Under the pieces are notes generated by a model. It saw only the letters and a program-made list of their open reading frames with translations, ran no database searches and was not told the origin of the DNA. Below are positions 1 through 10,185 of a DNA stretch of 64,000 bases, in pieces (the first letter of the stretch is position 1; each line of letters starts with the position of its first letter). The translations under genes were made by a program, and so were the position numbers. Origin of the DNA: Roseovarius azorensis (GTDB taxonomy: Bacteria; Pseudomonadota; Alphaproteobacteria; Rhodobacterales; Rhodobacteraceae); the NCBI RefSeq assembly GCF_900109455.1, contig NZ_FOAG01000005.1:1-64000 (forward strand), read 5' to 3'.

Positions 1-83
1 TTGGGCACCGATTTGGTCGCCGGCAAAAACCGCGTCCCCAAACCCGCAACAGGAAAAATCGCCTTCGTTACCTTGCTTCGCAT
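1..83 (-). CDS. galU: UTP-glucose-1-phosphate uridylyltransferase, N-terminal fragment
   Basis: Only the first 27 codons lie in the window; the gene runs off the left edge. The translated start reads MRSKVTKAIFPVAGLGTRF and continues into LPATKSVP, which is the nucleotide-binding N-terminus of GalU (AGLGTRFLPATK). GalU makes UDP-glucose from UTP and glucose-1-phosphate in the cytoplasm, for exopolysaccharide and LPS synthesis. The ATG at 83 is preceded by CAGGAG about 7 bases upstream, which fixes the start. kdsB lies upstream on the same strand, 121 bases away, so the two may share a surface-sugar role without clearly being one operon. Identity is secure from the motif; the rest of the protein is unseen. 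Confidence 0.88.
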   Translation of the reverse strand, partial: MRSKVTKAIFPVAGLGTRFLPATKSVP

Positions 84-204
84 CGTCTGCTCCTGAGGGA
101 CGTTCCGGTGGTCAGTCATACACATCACAATGTCGTTTTGCACAAACTTTAACTGAGAAACTTGCTGAAATTGCGTCATGCCGCAAAAGTTTGCGCCATC
201 TGCC

Positions 205-1005
205 TCAGGCAATTCCCATCCCGGCCATCATTGCCTCGATCCTGGGCACATCCTCGGGGTTGTTCAGTTCCCAGAACTGCCGCCCGCGCGCCGCGACCTC
301 GACGCAAAGCATCTGCCGCCCGCGTTCCAGAAACCGCAGTTGCTCCAGCCCTTCCAGCGTCTCGAGCATCCCGGCCCCCCAGGCCGTGTATTCCTCGAGC
401 GCGCCGGGCCGGTAGGCATAGACCCCCACATGATGAAATACCGGCGTGGGCGCGTCGTCCGGGTAACGTTCTGCGGTATAGGGGATCACTTCCTTGGAGA
501 AATAGAGCGCACGCCCCCCCTCGCCAAAGACGGCAGTGGTTCCGCCAACACGCCCCGCCGCGCGATCTTCGAGAAACCCGTTGAGGGCGCGCCCATCGCA
601 GCGCAGCACGGGCGTCGCCACCATGGCCCCGGGATCGGCGTGCAAACCGCGGATGAGATCTTCGATGAACCAATGCGGCGTCAGCGGCGCGTCGCCCTGC
701 AGGTTCACGATGATTTCATATCCACCGCCCAGATTGCGATTCGCCTCGGCGCAACGCTCGGTACCGTTGGCGCAACTCCGAGAAGTCATCACCACCTCTG
801 CGCCAAAGGTCTCCGAGGCCGCCTTGATGCGGTCATCGTCCGTGGCCACCACCACGCGGTCAACGCCCGCGACCCGGCAGGCGGCCTCCCACGATCTGTG
901 GATCAGGCTCTTGCGCAGGCCGGTCGCCCCGGCCAGCATCGCCAGCGGCTTGCCGGGATAGCGCGACGAATCGAAGCGCGCGGGGATCACGATGAGAACA
1001 CTCAT
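205..1005 (-). CDS. kdsB: 3-deoxy-manno-octulosonate cytidylyltransferase (CMP-KDO synthetase)
   Basis: This 266-residue protein, close to the usual 245-265, should activate KDO with CTP to CMP-KDO for lipid A core assembly. The N-terminal IPARFDSSRYPGKPL (7-21) is the family CTP-binding signature, followed by ATDDDRI (54-60) and GTERCAEA (81-88). The normally conserved QGDEP is QGDAP here (103-107), a substitution at an acidic residue of the nucleotide site. The ATG directly abuts the stop codon of cysQ upstream, with no spacer, so the two are co-transcribed and probably translationally coupled. The family is clear; a different 2-keto sugar acid as substrate cannot be excluded because of the altered motif. 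Confidence 0.88.
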   Translation of the reverse strand: MSVLIVIPARFDSSRYPGKPLAMLAGATGLRKSLIHRSWEAACRVAGVDRVVVATDDDRIKAASETFGAEVVMTSRSCANGTERCAEANRNLGGGYEIIVNLQGDAPLTPHWFIEDLIRGLHADPGAMVATPVLRCDGRALNGFLEDRAAGRVGGTTAVFGEGGRALYFSKEVIPYTAERYPDDAPTPVFHHVGVYAYRPGALEEYTAWGAGMLETLEGLEQLRFLERGRQMLCVEVAARGRQFWELNNPEDVPRIEAMMAGMGIA

Positions 1006-1803
1006 TCAGGCGTCTTTCAACTCGACATTGGGGGCGCAGGCGATGAAGAACGGATTGGCAAAGCCCTGCTTGCCATAGAGCAGCGGCTGATGATCGTCAA
1101 ACCGCACCACGCGCCCGCCCGCGCCAAGCAGCACCGCGTGACCCGCAGCCGTGTCCCATTCCATCGTCCGCCCGACCCGCGGGTAGAGATCGGCCTCGCC
1201 CGTCGCAACAAGGCAGAACTTGAGCGAGGAACCGGCGCTCTTCATGTCCTTGACGGTATATTTGCCAATATAATCGTCCGTCGCCTGATCGCGGTGCGAC
1301 TTGCTCGCCACCACCATCAGCGCGCCGTTGTCGGGGTCCGACACCCGGATCGGGCGCAGCCTGCCCGGTCGATCCCTGTCGAACGGCCCCTCCTCCTCAA
1401 CCGCGCCGCCCCCCGCGAGGGTGTAGAACATCCGCCCCTTGGCAGGCGCATAGACCACGCCGCGCGTCGGCAAACCCGCCTCGACAAGCGCGATGTTGAC
1501 GGTGAAATCGCCGCGACGGTTGATGAATTCCTTGGTGCCGTCCAGCGGGTCGACGATCAGAAAGGTGTCAGCCGTTTCCGCGTGCGAGGCGGCCTGTTCC
1601 TCGGTCACCAGCGCCAGTTCCGGAAACGCCTCGCGCAGTCCTGCCGAAATGATCTCGTCGGCGGCCTCGTCGGCCTCGGTGACCGGGCTTGCATCGGACT
1701 TGACCCTGACATCGAAATCGTCCGCCGCGTAGATTTCCATGATCCGGTCTCCGGCTTCGAGCGCCAGACGGCGCATGACCGCGATCAGCCTGTCATAATC
1801 CAA
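1006..1803 (-). CDS. cysQ: 3'(2'),5'-bisphosphate nucleotidase CysQ
   Basis: The protein has 265 residues and belongs to the inositol monophosphatase-like superfamily. Both metal-binding signatures are present: DPLDGTKEF in the middle and WDTAAGHAVL toward the C-terminus, with the upstream EE pair (TEEQA). It should dephosphorylate PAP (3'-phosphoadenosine 5'-phosphate), the by-product of sulfate assimilation and PAPS-dependent sulfotransfer. The start is a TTG at 1803, preceded by GGGAGTGG at a suitable distance; no in-frame ATG lies nearby. It is the first gene of a two-gene unit with kdsB, whose ATG follows its stop codon immediately. A PAPS-using sulfotransferase is encoded at 24.8 kb, so PAP turnover is relevant here. 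Confidence 0.9.
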   Translation of the reverse strand: MDYDRLIAVMRRLALEAGDRIMEIYAADDFDVRVKSDASPVTEADEAADEIISAGLREAFPELALVTEEQAASHAETADTFLIVDPLDGTKEFINRRGDFTVNIALVEAGLPTRGVVYAPAKGRMFYTLAGGGAVEEEGPFDRDRPGRLRPIRVSDPDNGALMVVASKSHRDQATDDYIGKYTVKDMKSAGSSLKFCLVATGEADLYPRVGRTMEWDTAAGHAVLLGAGGRVVRFDDHQPLLYGKQGFANPFFIACAPNVELKDA

Positions 1804-1939
1804 ATTGCCACTCCCTGCCCTTCAGTCACCACACGGCGTTGTTAATGGATAGATTACTCGGGACCCCTTATGATACGCTCGTTTCGGGACAGCAAGAATC
1901 CCGACACAGAAAACCGCAGGCAAACAGGCAAATCCCGCC

Positions 1940-2761
1940 ATGTTCAAAACCGCACGCTCGAAATCCAGTCTGCATTCAGCGGTCAGGCTAACCGAGCTGA
2001 TCTATCACGCGACGGTGCGCAACCTGCGGCAGGGGCACGGCAATGCCATCATCGCTCTGGGAATGAACATCATGACTGCCGTAATCATGGTCATGGCATT
2101 CTATCTGATGTTCACGGTTCTGGGTATTCGCGGCGCCAAGCTGCGTGGCGATTTCCTGCTGTTCATGATGTCGGGCATATTCATGTACCTCACCCATATC
2201 AAGGCGCTTGGCGCGGTGCTCGGCGCCGAAGGGCCGTCATCTCCCATGATGCAGCACGCACCGATGAACACCATCGTCTCGATTGCGGCGGGGGCGCTTG
2301 GCGCGCTCTACATCCAGGTGCTGTCGATGGCCGTGATCCTGTTTGTCTATCACGTGGCCGTCACGCCGTTCGACATCCATCGGCCCATCGCGGCGTTTGG
2401 CATGCTGCTTCTGGCATGGTTCACGGGCGTGGGGGTCGGGCTTGTCCTGCTTGCGGTGAAACCGTGGTTCCCGAACTTTGTGTCAATTTTCTCGACCATT
2501 TATCAGCGCGCGAACATGATTGCATCGGGCAAGATGTTCGTGGTGAACACCCTGCCGCCGTTCATGGTCAACATGTTCGACTGGAACCCGCTCTTTCATA
2601 TCATCGACCAGACGAGGGGGTTTGTCTTCATCAATTACTTTCCGCAGAAAACCGCGATCGACTATCCGATCTATGTCGGCATCTGCCTGCTGATGATCGG
2701 AATGATGGGTGAGTTCTATACAAGGCAGTACGCCTCGACCAGTTGGAACGCCCGCCGTTAA
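1940..2761 (+). CDS. ABC-2 type polysaccharide export permease (KpsM-like)
   Basis: The 273-residue integral membrane protein has about six predicted membrane segments, including stretches starting AIIALGMNIMTAVIMV and FLLFMMSGIFMYLTHI, and lacks a signal peptide. Length and pattern fit the ABC-2 permease subunit that exports capsule or O-antigen polysaccharide with a separate ATPase. No ATPase gene is adjacent, so the partner is elsewhere. cysQ-kdsB is divergent on its left. Its stop codon overlaps the stop of alkB tail to tail: the TTAA at 2758-2761 serves both genes. Family assignment is by topology and overall similarity; the transported polymer is unknown. Confidence 0.75.
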   Translation: MFKTARSKSSLHSAVRLTELIYHATVRNLRQGHGNAIIALGMNIMTAVIMVMAFYLMFTVLGIRGAKLRGDFLLFMMSGIFMYLTHIKALGAVLGAEGPSSPMMQHAPMNTIVSIAAGALGALYIQVLSMAVILFVYHVAVTPFDIHRPIAAFGMLLLAWFTGVGVGLVLLAVKPWFPNFVSIFSTIYQRANMIASGKMFVVNTLPPFMVNMFDWNPLFHIIDQTRGFVFINYFPQKTAIDYPIYVGICLLMIGMMGEFYTRQYASTSWNARR

Positions 2762-3366
2762 TCCACCACCCGGCACGTCAGGTTGAGCCGCCCGCCCCCC
2801 TGCAGAAGCGTCGATGACCCGGCCCGGATCCGGTCCACGCCATGATGAATCAGCCGGGCGGGGCCACCCATCACCACCACATCCCCGGAACCCAGCCAGA
2901 CCGATTCGGTCCTGCCGCCACGAACGACATTCCCGATCCGGAAGAGGGCGTCATCGCCCAGCGATACCGACAGAACCGGCCAGCTGAAATCGACCTCATC
3001 GCGGTCCTGATGCAGACCCATCCGCGCACCCGGTCCGTAATGGTTGATCAGACAGCAATCGGGCGCGCGGACGGTGCTGACAAGCGCATGCCAGATATCC
3101 AGAACGCATCCCGGGATCGGTGGCCAGGGCTGACCGTCCGGGTGACACCTCTCATAGCGATAGCCGCGCCGGTCGCTGACCCAGCCGTAACGCCCCGCAG
3201 AAGTCATGCGCACACTCATCGGCTTGCCCGACGGCGTGACCGGCGTGACAAGCGGCGCCTGCGCCGCGACCCCGCGCAGAGCGGCCAGCAGCGCCTCCTG
3301 CGCCGGGGCATCCAGCCACTCCTTGTAAATCGCAACACCACGTATGATCAACGTCGGCTCTTCCAT
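2758..3366 (-). CDS. alkB: alpha-ketoglutarate-dependent DNA dealkylase AlkB
   Basis: From the chosen ATG at 3366 the protein has 202 residues, near the E. coli AlkB length of 216. The Fe(II) and 2-oxoglutarate residues are visible: HQDRDE gives the H-x-D pair, HGVDRI the distal histidine, and the C-terminal RLNLTCR is the RxNxTxR oxoglutarate-binding motif. NHYGPGARMGLHQD is the typical strand leading to the iron site. It should repair 1-methyladenine and 3-methylcytosine by oxidative demethylation. The frame stays open 46 codons further upstream, but that extension has no family similarity and would overlap the dnaK promoter. It converges on the ABC-2 permease with a 4-base overlap. Confidence 0.92.
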   Translation of the reverse strand: MEEPTLIIRGVAIYKEWLDAPAQEALLAALRGVAAQAPLVTPVTPSGKPMSVRMTSAGRYGWVSDRRGYRYERCHPDGQPWPPIPGCVLDIWHALVSTVRAPDCCLINHYGPGARMGLHQDRDEVDFSWPVLSVSLGDDALFRIGNVVRGGRTESVWLGSGDVVVMGGPARLIHHGVDRIRAGSSTLLQGGGRLNLTCRVVD

Positions 3367-3434
3367 CACGGGCCTCCAATCCTGCCAGAGGGCATAATTT
3401 AGGCCAAATTCACAAGATCCACCCCTCACCAATG

Positions 3435-3466
3435 CTTGCAGGGTCACCTGGCCCTGCCTATATACG
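3435..3466 (+). promoter_or_regulatory. sigma-32 (RpoH) heat-shock promoter for dnaK
   Basis: CTTG (3435-3438), an 18-base spacer, then CCTATATACG (3457-3466) matches the alphaproteobacterial RpoH consensus CTTG-N(16-18)-CYTATNTNNG at every specified base. It lies about 108 bases upstream of the dnaK ATG and just beyond the chosen alkB start, pointing toward dnaK. No CIRCE element is visible, which agrees with RpoH rather than HrcA control. The leader it would produce contains a small inverted repeat (GCCAGA 3514-3519, TCTGGC 3532-3537). Confidence 0.8.
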
Positions 3467-3574
3467 CCCAGAAACACGGATGCCGCCTGTATTGGCACCG
3501 TCACTCATCGGGGGCCAGATGCCGCAACGGGTCTGGCTTTCGTCACATCGCCTAAAGAAGAAGGGATCGAAAAC

Positions 3575-5485
<1,911 letters not shown>

Positions 5486-5505
5486 GGCACGTATCGGAGC
5501 CTTCA

Positions 5506-5534
5506 GGCCGGTCCGCGACAGTTTCGGACCGGCC
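5506..5534 (+). other. GC-rich hairpin between dnaK and dnaJ
   Basis: GGCCGGTCCG (5506-5515) and CGGACCGGCC (5525-5534) form a perfect 10-bp stem with a 9-base loop. No U-run follows, so it is not a classical intrinsic terminator. Its place in the dnaK-dnaJ gap suggests a partial terminator or an mRNA processing and stability element that lowers dnaJ relative to dnaK. That role is inferred. Confidence 0.6.
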
Positions 5535-5563
5535 CCGATGCTCTGATACCAAGGAGGTCCTCG

Positions 5564-6715
5564 ATGGCCAAACGCGACTATTATGAAGTGCTTGGGCTTT
5601 CCAGAGGAGCCTCGGCAGATGAAATAAAGAAGGCCTATCGCACAAAGGCCAAGGAACTGCATCCTGACCGCAACAAGGACAATCCTGACGCCGAACGCCG
5701 GTTCAAGGAAGCCGGCGAGGCATACGATGTTCTGAAGGATTCGGACAAGAAGGCTGCCTATGACCGCTTTGGTCATGCTGCCTTTGAGGGTGGTATGGGC
5801 GGCAATGGGCGCACGCAAGGCGGCGGATTTGGCGGTCAGGGCGATTTTGCCAGCGCCTTCTCGGACGTGTTCGACGACCTCTTTGGTGACTTCATGGGCG
5901 GCGGGCGTGGTGGCAGCCGTCAGCGCGCCGCACGCGGAGCAGATCTGCGCTATAATCTGTCCGTGACGCTGGAAGATGCCTATTCCGGCATGCAAAAGAC
6001 CATCAAGGTGCCAACTGCCGTCGCCTGCGACGCCTGCGATGGCTCCGGCGCTGAGGGAGGCGCACAGCCGACAACCTGCCCGACCTGCTCGGGCATGGGC
6101 AAGGTGCGTGCGCAGCAGGGCTTTTTCACGGTCGAGCGCACCTGTCCCACCTGCGGCGGTCTGGGCCAGATCATCAAGAACCCCTGCAAGGTCTGCCATG
6201 GTCAGGGGCGTGTGCAAAGGGACCGCGCCCTCAGCGTGAACATCCCGGCGGGCGTCGAAACCGGCACACGTATCCGCCTTGCGGGCGAAGGTGAGGCTGG
6301 CATGCGCGGCGGGCCGGCGGGCGATCTCTACATTTTTATCGAAGTGATCAAGCATGACCTCTTCGAGCGCGAAGAGAGCAATCTCTTCTGCCGCGTGCCG
6401 GTCTCGATGGCCAAGGCAGCGCTCGGCGGTGACATTGAGGTACCGACCATCGACGGCGGTCGCAGCCGGGTGAAAATCCCCGCCGGGTCGCAATCCGGTC
6501 GTCAGATGCGCCTGCGCGGCAAGGGCATGCCCGCCCTGCGTGGCGGCGCGTCGGGCGACATGTTCATCGAGCTCGCGGTGGAAACCCCGGTGAACCTGAC
6601 CGCAAGGCAGAAAGAACTGTTACACGAATTCGAGGCGCTGTCCGAGGACAACAACCCTGAAAGCAAGAGCTTTTTCTCCTCGGTCAAGAATTTCTGGGAC
6701 TCGATGAAGAGTTAA
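5564..6715 (+). CDS. dnaJ: co-chaperone DnaJ (Hsp40)
   Basis: This 383-residue type I DnaJ has all its domains: a J domain with the HPD tripeptide at 33-35, a Gly/Phe-rich linker ([10 protein letters not shown] region), a zinc-finger domain with four CxxCxGxG-type repeats ([32 protein letters not shown]), and the C-terminal substrate-binding region. It delivers clients to DnaK and stimulates its ATPase in the cytoplasm. The start follows AAGGAGG, a strong ribosome binding site. It is the second gene of the heat-shock operon. Nothing is missing or unusual. Confidence 0.99.
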   Translation: MAKRDYYEVLGLSRGASADEIKKAYRTKAKELHPDRNKDNPDAERRFKEAGEAYDVLKDSDKKAAYDRFGHAAFEGGMGGNGRTQGGGFGGQGDFASAFSDVFDDLFGDFMGGGRGGSRQRAARGADLRYNLSVTLEDAYSGMQKTIKVPTAVACDACDGSGAEGGAQPTTCPTCSGMGKVRAQQGFFTVERTCPTCGGLGQIIKNPCKVCHGQGRVQRDRALSVNIPAGVETGTRIRLAGEGEAGMRGGPAGDLYIFIEVIKHDLFEREESNLFCRVPVSMAKAALGGDIEVPTIDGGRSRVKIPAGSQSGRQMRLRGKGMPALRGGASGDMFIELAVETPVNLTARQKELLHEFEALSEDNNPESKSFFSSVKNFWDSMKS

Positions 6716-6772
6716 CAGCGCTCCACCGCAGACATTAACCCGTTGCTAACGATCCTGCGGCAGGGTTGGCGC

Positions 6773-7537
6773 ATGACTGATCCGCGCGCCTTTTCCGATC
6801 TGCCCTTGCCGCTCTTTGCGGGGGATGAGGTGCGACAGGCTGCGCCGCTGCCGACCGGCAGGCTGCCTTCTTACATCCGCGATCACCGGCAACGGCTGCG
6901 GGCGCGGTTTCTCGCCGGCGGGGCGCAGGCCATGCCGGATTATGAACTGTTGGAACTTGTCCTCTTCCGCGCCATTCCCCGCCGGGACGTCAAACCTCTG
7001 GCGCATGAGTTGCTGAAAGAGTTCGGGGATTTCAACGCGGTTCTGTCAGCCTCGCCGGATCAACTCGGGACTGTGCCGGGCCTTGGCGAGGCGGCGGTCA
7101 CCGAGATCAAGATCATCGAGGCCGCAGCGCATCGCCTGTCGCGCGCCCGGGTGCTGCGGCGACAGGTGATTTCGTCCTGGGATGCGCTGCTGGATTACTG
7201 CCATACCACCATGGCGCATCACGAGGTGGAGCAGTTTCGGGTATTCTATCTCGACCGCAAGAATGTCCTGATTGCGGATGAGCAACAGGCGCGCGGCACC
7301 GTCGATCACGTGCCGGTCTATCCGCGTGAGGTGGTCAAGCGCGCCCTGCAACTGAACGCCAGCGCCCTGATCCTGGTGCACAACCACCCCTCCGGCGATC
7401 CAACCCCGTCTGCGGCCGATATCGACATGACGCGACAGGTGCAGCGGGCGGCGGATGCGCTTGGCATCACGCTGCACGACCACATCATCATCGGCAAATC
7501 CGCCGAGGTCAGTTTCCGCTCTGCGGGTCATCTCTGA
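6773..7537 (+). CDS. radC: RadC family JAMM-domain protein
   Basis: From the ATG at 6773 the protein has 254 residues. The N-terminal part carries a helix-hairpin-helix (VPGLGEAAVTEIK), and the C-terminal JAB/MPN domain has the metalloprotease-like signature HNHPSGDPTPSAAD, ending SFRSAGHL as RadC proteins do. The family was once linked to DNA repair, but its real biochemical role is unsettled. The gene lies 57 bases after dnaJ in the same direction. An alternative in-frame TTG ten codons upstream (6743) is possible; I prefer the ATG because MTDPRAF resembles a normal RadC start. Confidence 0.9.
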   Translation: MTDPRAFSDLPLPLFAGDEVRQAAPLPTGRLPSYIRDHRQRLRARFLAGGAQAMPDYELLELVLFRAIPRRDVKPLAHELLKEFGDFNAVLSASPDQLGTVPGLGEAAVTEIKIIEAAAHRLSRARVLRRQVISSWDALLDYCHTTMAHHEVEQFRVFYLDRKNVLIADEQQARGTVDHVPVYPREVVKRALQLNASALILVHNHPSGDPTPSAADIDMTRQVQRAADALGITLHDHIIIGKSAEVSFRSAGHL

Positions 7538-7544
7538 CCGGGGG

Positions 7545-9104
7545 CTATTGCACCCAGACCTCGACCCGCCGGTTCACCTGCCGTCCCCAGGCGGTGTCAT
7601 CGCATGCCATGGGCATCGCCTCGCCAAAGGCCACGACCTCCAGCCCGATACGGTCGAAATCTGCGGTCTCGGCGGTCCGCATGACGGCGCGCTTCACGGT
7701 CTCTGCGCGCCTCAGGGCAATCTCCTGATTGGTCGCGGCCGGGCCATCCCCGTCCGAAAACCCGACAAATACCAGCCGCCGCGCATCATAAAGCCCCAGT
7801 TCGAGCGCCCGCGCCAGTTGTGCGACATTGGAGCGCGACTGCGCATCCAGCCGCACTGATCCCGATTCAAAGCGGAACGTGGTCGTCAGTCTCCGGAGAG
7901 GCCCCAGAACCTGCACCATATGCTGCAGGTCCTCCAGCCCCACCTCGGTCCCCGCCTGCGCGATGGCATTGGCAAAGCGGTCGCCCTGCGCGTTGATCTC
8001 GATCTCTTCCGGGGCCTGATCGACAAAACCCGCGCGCCGGATGACCAGTTGCGCGGACGGATCGCGCAGATAGGCCAGAAATTCACGGCCCAGCGCGGGA
8101 AACCGCCTGGCTGGCAGATAGAGAAAGAGCGGCGCGGTCAGCGGATAATCCTCTGTCTTGACCGCGCGCCGGGAGGCGCGCAGCGCGAAACCGCACTCGC
8201 CGATCAGGGCGAGTTCCCATGTAGCGCCCTGCTCCGAGCGCGTCGTCAGGCCCAGCGCGAACGGATCACGGTTCACCACCTCGGCAAAGTCCGCTCCGTT
8301 GGCATGACGTCTTACCTTCTCTCTTAGGTTCAGCCGCTCCGGCACAAGCAGGCGCTGCACGCTGGCCTGGCCTATTCCCGTGCTCTCATCCCACAGATGC
8401 ACATCAATCGGCGCATCCGGCCCGCCCAGCGCGGTCCAGTTGGTGATCTCGCCGGACAGTACCCTTGCCAGTTGCCGCAGGCTAATCCCCTGAACCGGAT
8501 TGCTCGGGGCAACGACGGGAACAAGCGCATCGAGCGCCAGAACCCGCATGCGCCCCGATGCGGACAGATCGCCCAGCCCGGCCTCGCGCGCACGATCGAG
8601 TTCATCCCGGCGCACCTCGCGCAGGGCCATGGTGATATCGGCCTCATTGGCCAGAAGATCGGCAAACCCTTCATCAGTATTTGTCAGACGAAAGATGAAC
8701 TCGCCGATCAGCCTGCGATCCGCGCCGGAGTGCACAGCATAGCGGGTCTCGTATGCGCTCAGATCCTCTCGCGTCACATCATGGTTTTCGCGAATGGCAA
8801 AAGCCTCGATCAGGGCGGGCATCAGAACCCGGCCGATCGTCGGCGCGCCGGAAAACACCAGCCGCGCCACATAGCTTTCAAGGTCGGGACAGCCGGGCCC
8901 CTCGCAGACCACGCCAGAGCCATCCACTGTCAATTCGCCATAAATGGTGTCGACGCGATAGAATTCGCCGTCAAAACCCAGCAGGTTTCCGGATATTTCC
9001 ACGTCGCCCCGATGAGACCGCAACATGACATCCTGCGCCAGGCCGGATCCGGCCATGGTCAATGAGATCAGTGCGGCGGAAATCGCCGCACAAAGCCTTG
9101 TCAT
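7545..9104 (-). CDS. Periplasmic substrate-binding protein fused to a C-terminal OmpA domain
   Basis: This 519-residue exported protein has a signal peptide (residues about 1-23, ending GSGLAQD). A PstS-like phosphate-type binding fold occupies roughly residues 85-350, and an OmpA-like peptidoglycan-binding domain fills the last 120 residues, with NQEIALRRAETVKRAVM and the terminal VNRRVEVWVQ. The domain pair suggests a ligand-binding sensor tethered to peptidoglycan rather than a transporter component, and no ABC permease or ATPase genes are adjacent. It sits downstream of the gene at 9130-10095 on the same strand, with a 25-base gap. Ligand and function are unknown; the architecture is confidently read. 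Confidence 0.8.
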   Translation of the reverse strand: MTRLCAAISAALISLTMAGSGLAQDVMLRSHRGDVEISGNLLGFDGEFYRVDTIYGELTVDGSGVVCEGPGCPDLESYVARLVFSGAPTIGRVLMPALIEAFAIRENHDVTREDLSAYETRYAVHSGADRRLIGEFIFRLTNTDEGFADLLANEADITMALREVRRDELDRAREAGLGDLSASGRMRVLALDALVPVVAPSNPVQGISLRQLARVLSGEITNWTALGGPDAPIDVHLWDESTGIGQASVQRLLVPERLNLREKVRRHANGADFAEVVNRDPFALGLTTRSEQGATWELALIGECGFALRASRRAVKTEDYPLTAPLFLYLPARRFPALGREFLAYLRDPSAQLVIRRAGFVDQAPEEIEINAQGDRFANAIAQAGTEVGLEDLQHMVQVLGPLRRLTTTFRFESGSVRLDAQSRSNVAQLARALELGLYDARRLVFVGFSDGDGPAATNQEIALRRAETVKRAVMRTAETADFDRIGLEVVAFGEAMPMACDDTAWGRQVNRRVEVWVQ

Positions 9105-9129
9105 CAGGTGACCCCCGCATGCCGCGAAC

Positions 9130-10095
9130 CTAGTTCCGGGTGATCTTCAGGCTATTGAACAGGTTTTTCAACACCAGAAAATCGCCGACCGCTTCGCAAT
9201 CGGGCATGGCCAGCACGACTTGTTGTGCGCCGGAACTGACACCTCCCCGGCTGGACAGCGCATGCACCTCCAGATCGCGACCGCAATTGGCATCCGTCAC
9301 CTCGGCCTCGACCAGAATCCGGGCCGCGTCCTGCTGCTGTGCGCGACCGACCGGAAAGGTATAGACCTCGGCATGGTGACCACCTGCCAGATCCGGCGCG
9401 CCGAGGCTGGTCAGAAATCCGCCATCGCCCGAAACCGCGCGGATCATGTCATGGCGTGCGCCGGCCCAGACATGACCCGCCTCACCAAAGTCCGCACCAT
9501 ATTCAAAGGCATGTACATGCACCCCGCCGGAACCGGCCCAATGGACGACATAGCGGTCATATATCCCGAGCACGCTGACGGTGGTTCTGGCAACCGCAGT
9601 CTCTTCCGCACCGAACGCGGCGACGAACACTGCCTCTTCGCCGAGTGCCGGAACCTCAAGGACGCTGCTGCCCTGATGGTCGGTCACCGCCGTAAAGCGC
9701 AGACCGCTATGTTCGAGCGTGAACCTCTCGTTGATCCTGCACGGGGCGTTCAGCGTCAGCCGGACCATCGCGGCAACCAGCGGTTCGGCGGTCATCACCT
9801 GATCGCAGACCAGAGCGGTCACGCTTTCCTCCTGTGGTGCGGGCGTCAATGCGCGCCACTCTTCGGTGACGGACAGCGCCACAGCCGTCGCCGGCAGTGC
9901 CGCGGGTTCGGGTGCGGTCGGGGGCAGCATGGGTGCGCCCGACCGGTCTACGCCACCGGCCATCTGCCGGGCGATCACATCGCCAGCCGAAACCCCGGTC
10001 ACAGGCGTATTAGCGCCCGCCTCGATAAAGTAGGCGACCCCGAGCGCGCAGGTCAGAATACCGCCTGCGGTGATGTAACGTCGCGCCTTGGACAT
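9130..10095 (-). CDS. Membrane-anchored periplasmic protein of unknown function
   Basis: I do not recognise a characterised family. The 321-residue protein begins MSKARRYITAGGILTCALGV, a basic start followed by one hydrophobic segment that could be a signal anchor, then a Pro/Ala-rich linker and a soluble periplasmic body. At least four cysteines (in ALVCDQ, APCRINE, DANCGRD, MPDCEAV) could form disulfides. The chosen ATG at 10095 has GGAGAG immediately upstream; an ATG four codons earlier lacks a good site. It lies between secA and the SBP-OmpA gene on the same strand, so a shared envelope role with the latter is plausible but unproven. Confidence 0.6.
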   Translation of the reverse strand: MSKARRYITAGGILTCALGVAYFIEAGANTPVTGVSAGDVIARQMAGGVDRSGAPMLPPTAPEPAALPATAVALSVTEEWRALTPAPQEESVTALVCDQVMTAEPLVAAMVRLTLNAPCRINERFTLEHSGLRFTAVTDHQGSSVLEVPALGEEAVFVAAFGAEETAVARTTVSVLGIYDRYVVHWAGSGGVHVHAFEYGADFGEAGHVWAGARHDMIRAVSGDGGFLTSLGAPDLAGGHHAEVYTFPVGRAQQQDAARILVEAEVTDANCGRDLEVHALSSRGGVSSGAQQVVLAMPDCEAVGDFLVLKNLFNSLKITRN

Positions 10096-10185
10096 GACAC
10101 TCTCCACATTTCAAAACGCTGGAGAATGTAGCCGGTGATTGGGGCTGTCTTGTGGCGCGGATGCAGCGGCCCTGTGCGGACCCGC

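Noticed and set aside
3367..3574. CIRCE element or ROSE-type thermometer before dnaK
   Set aside because: No TTAGCACTC-N9-GAGTGCTAA repeat is present. The only structure is a short 6-bp repeat away from the ribosome binding site. The sigma-32 promoter explains heat-shock control.
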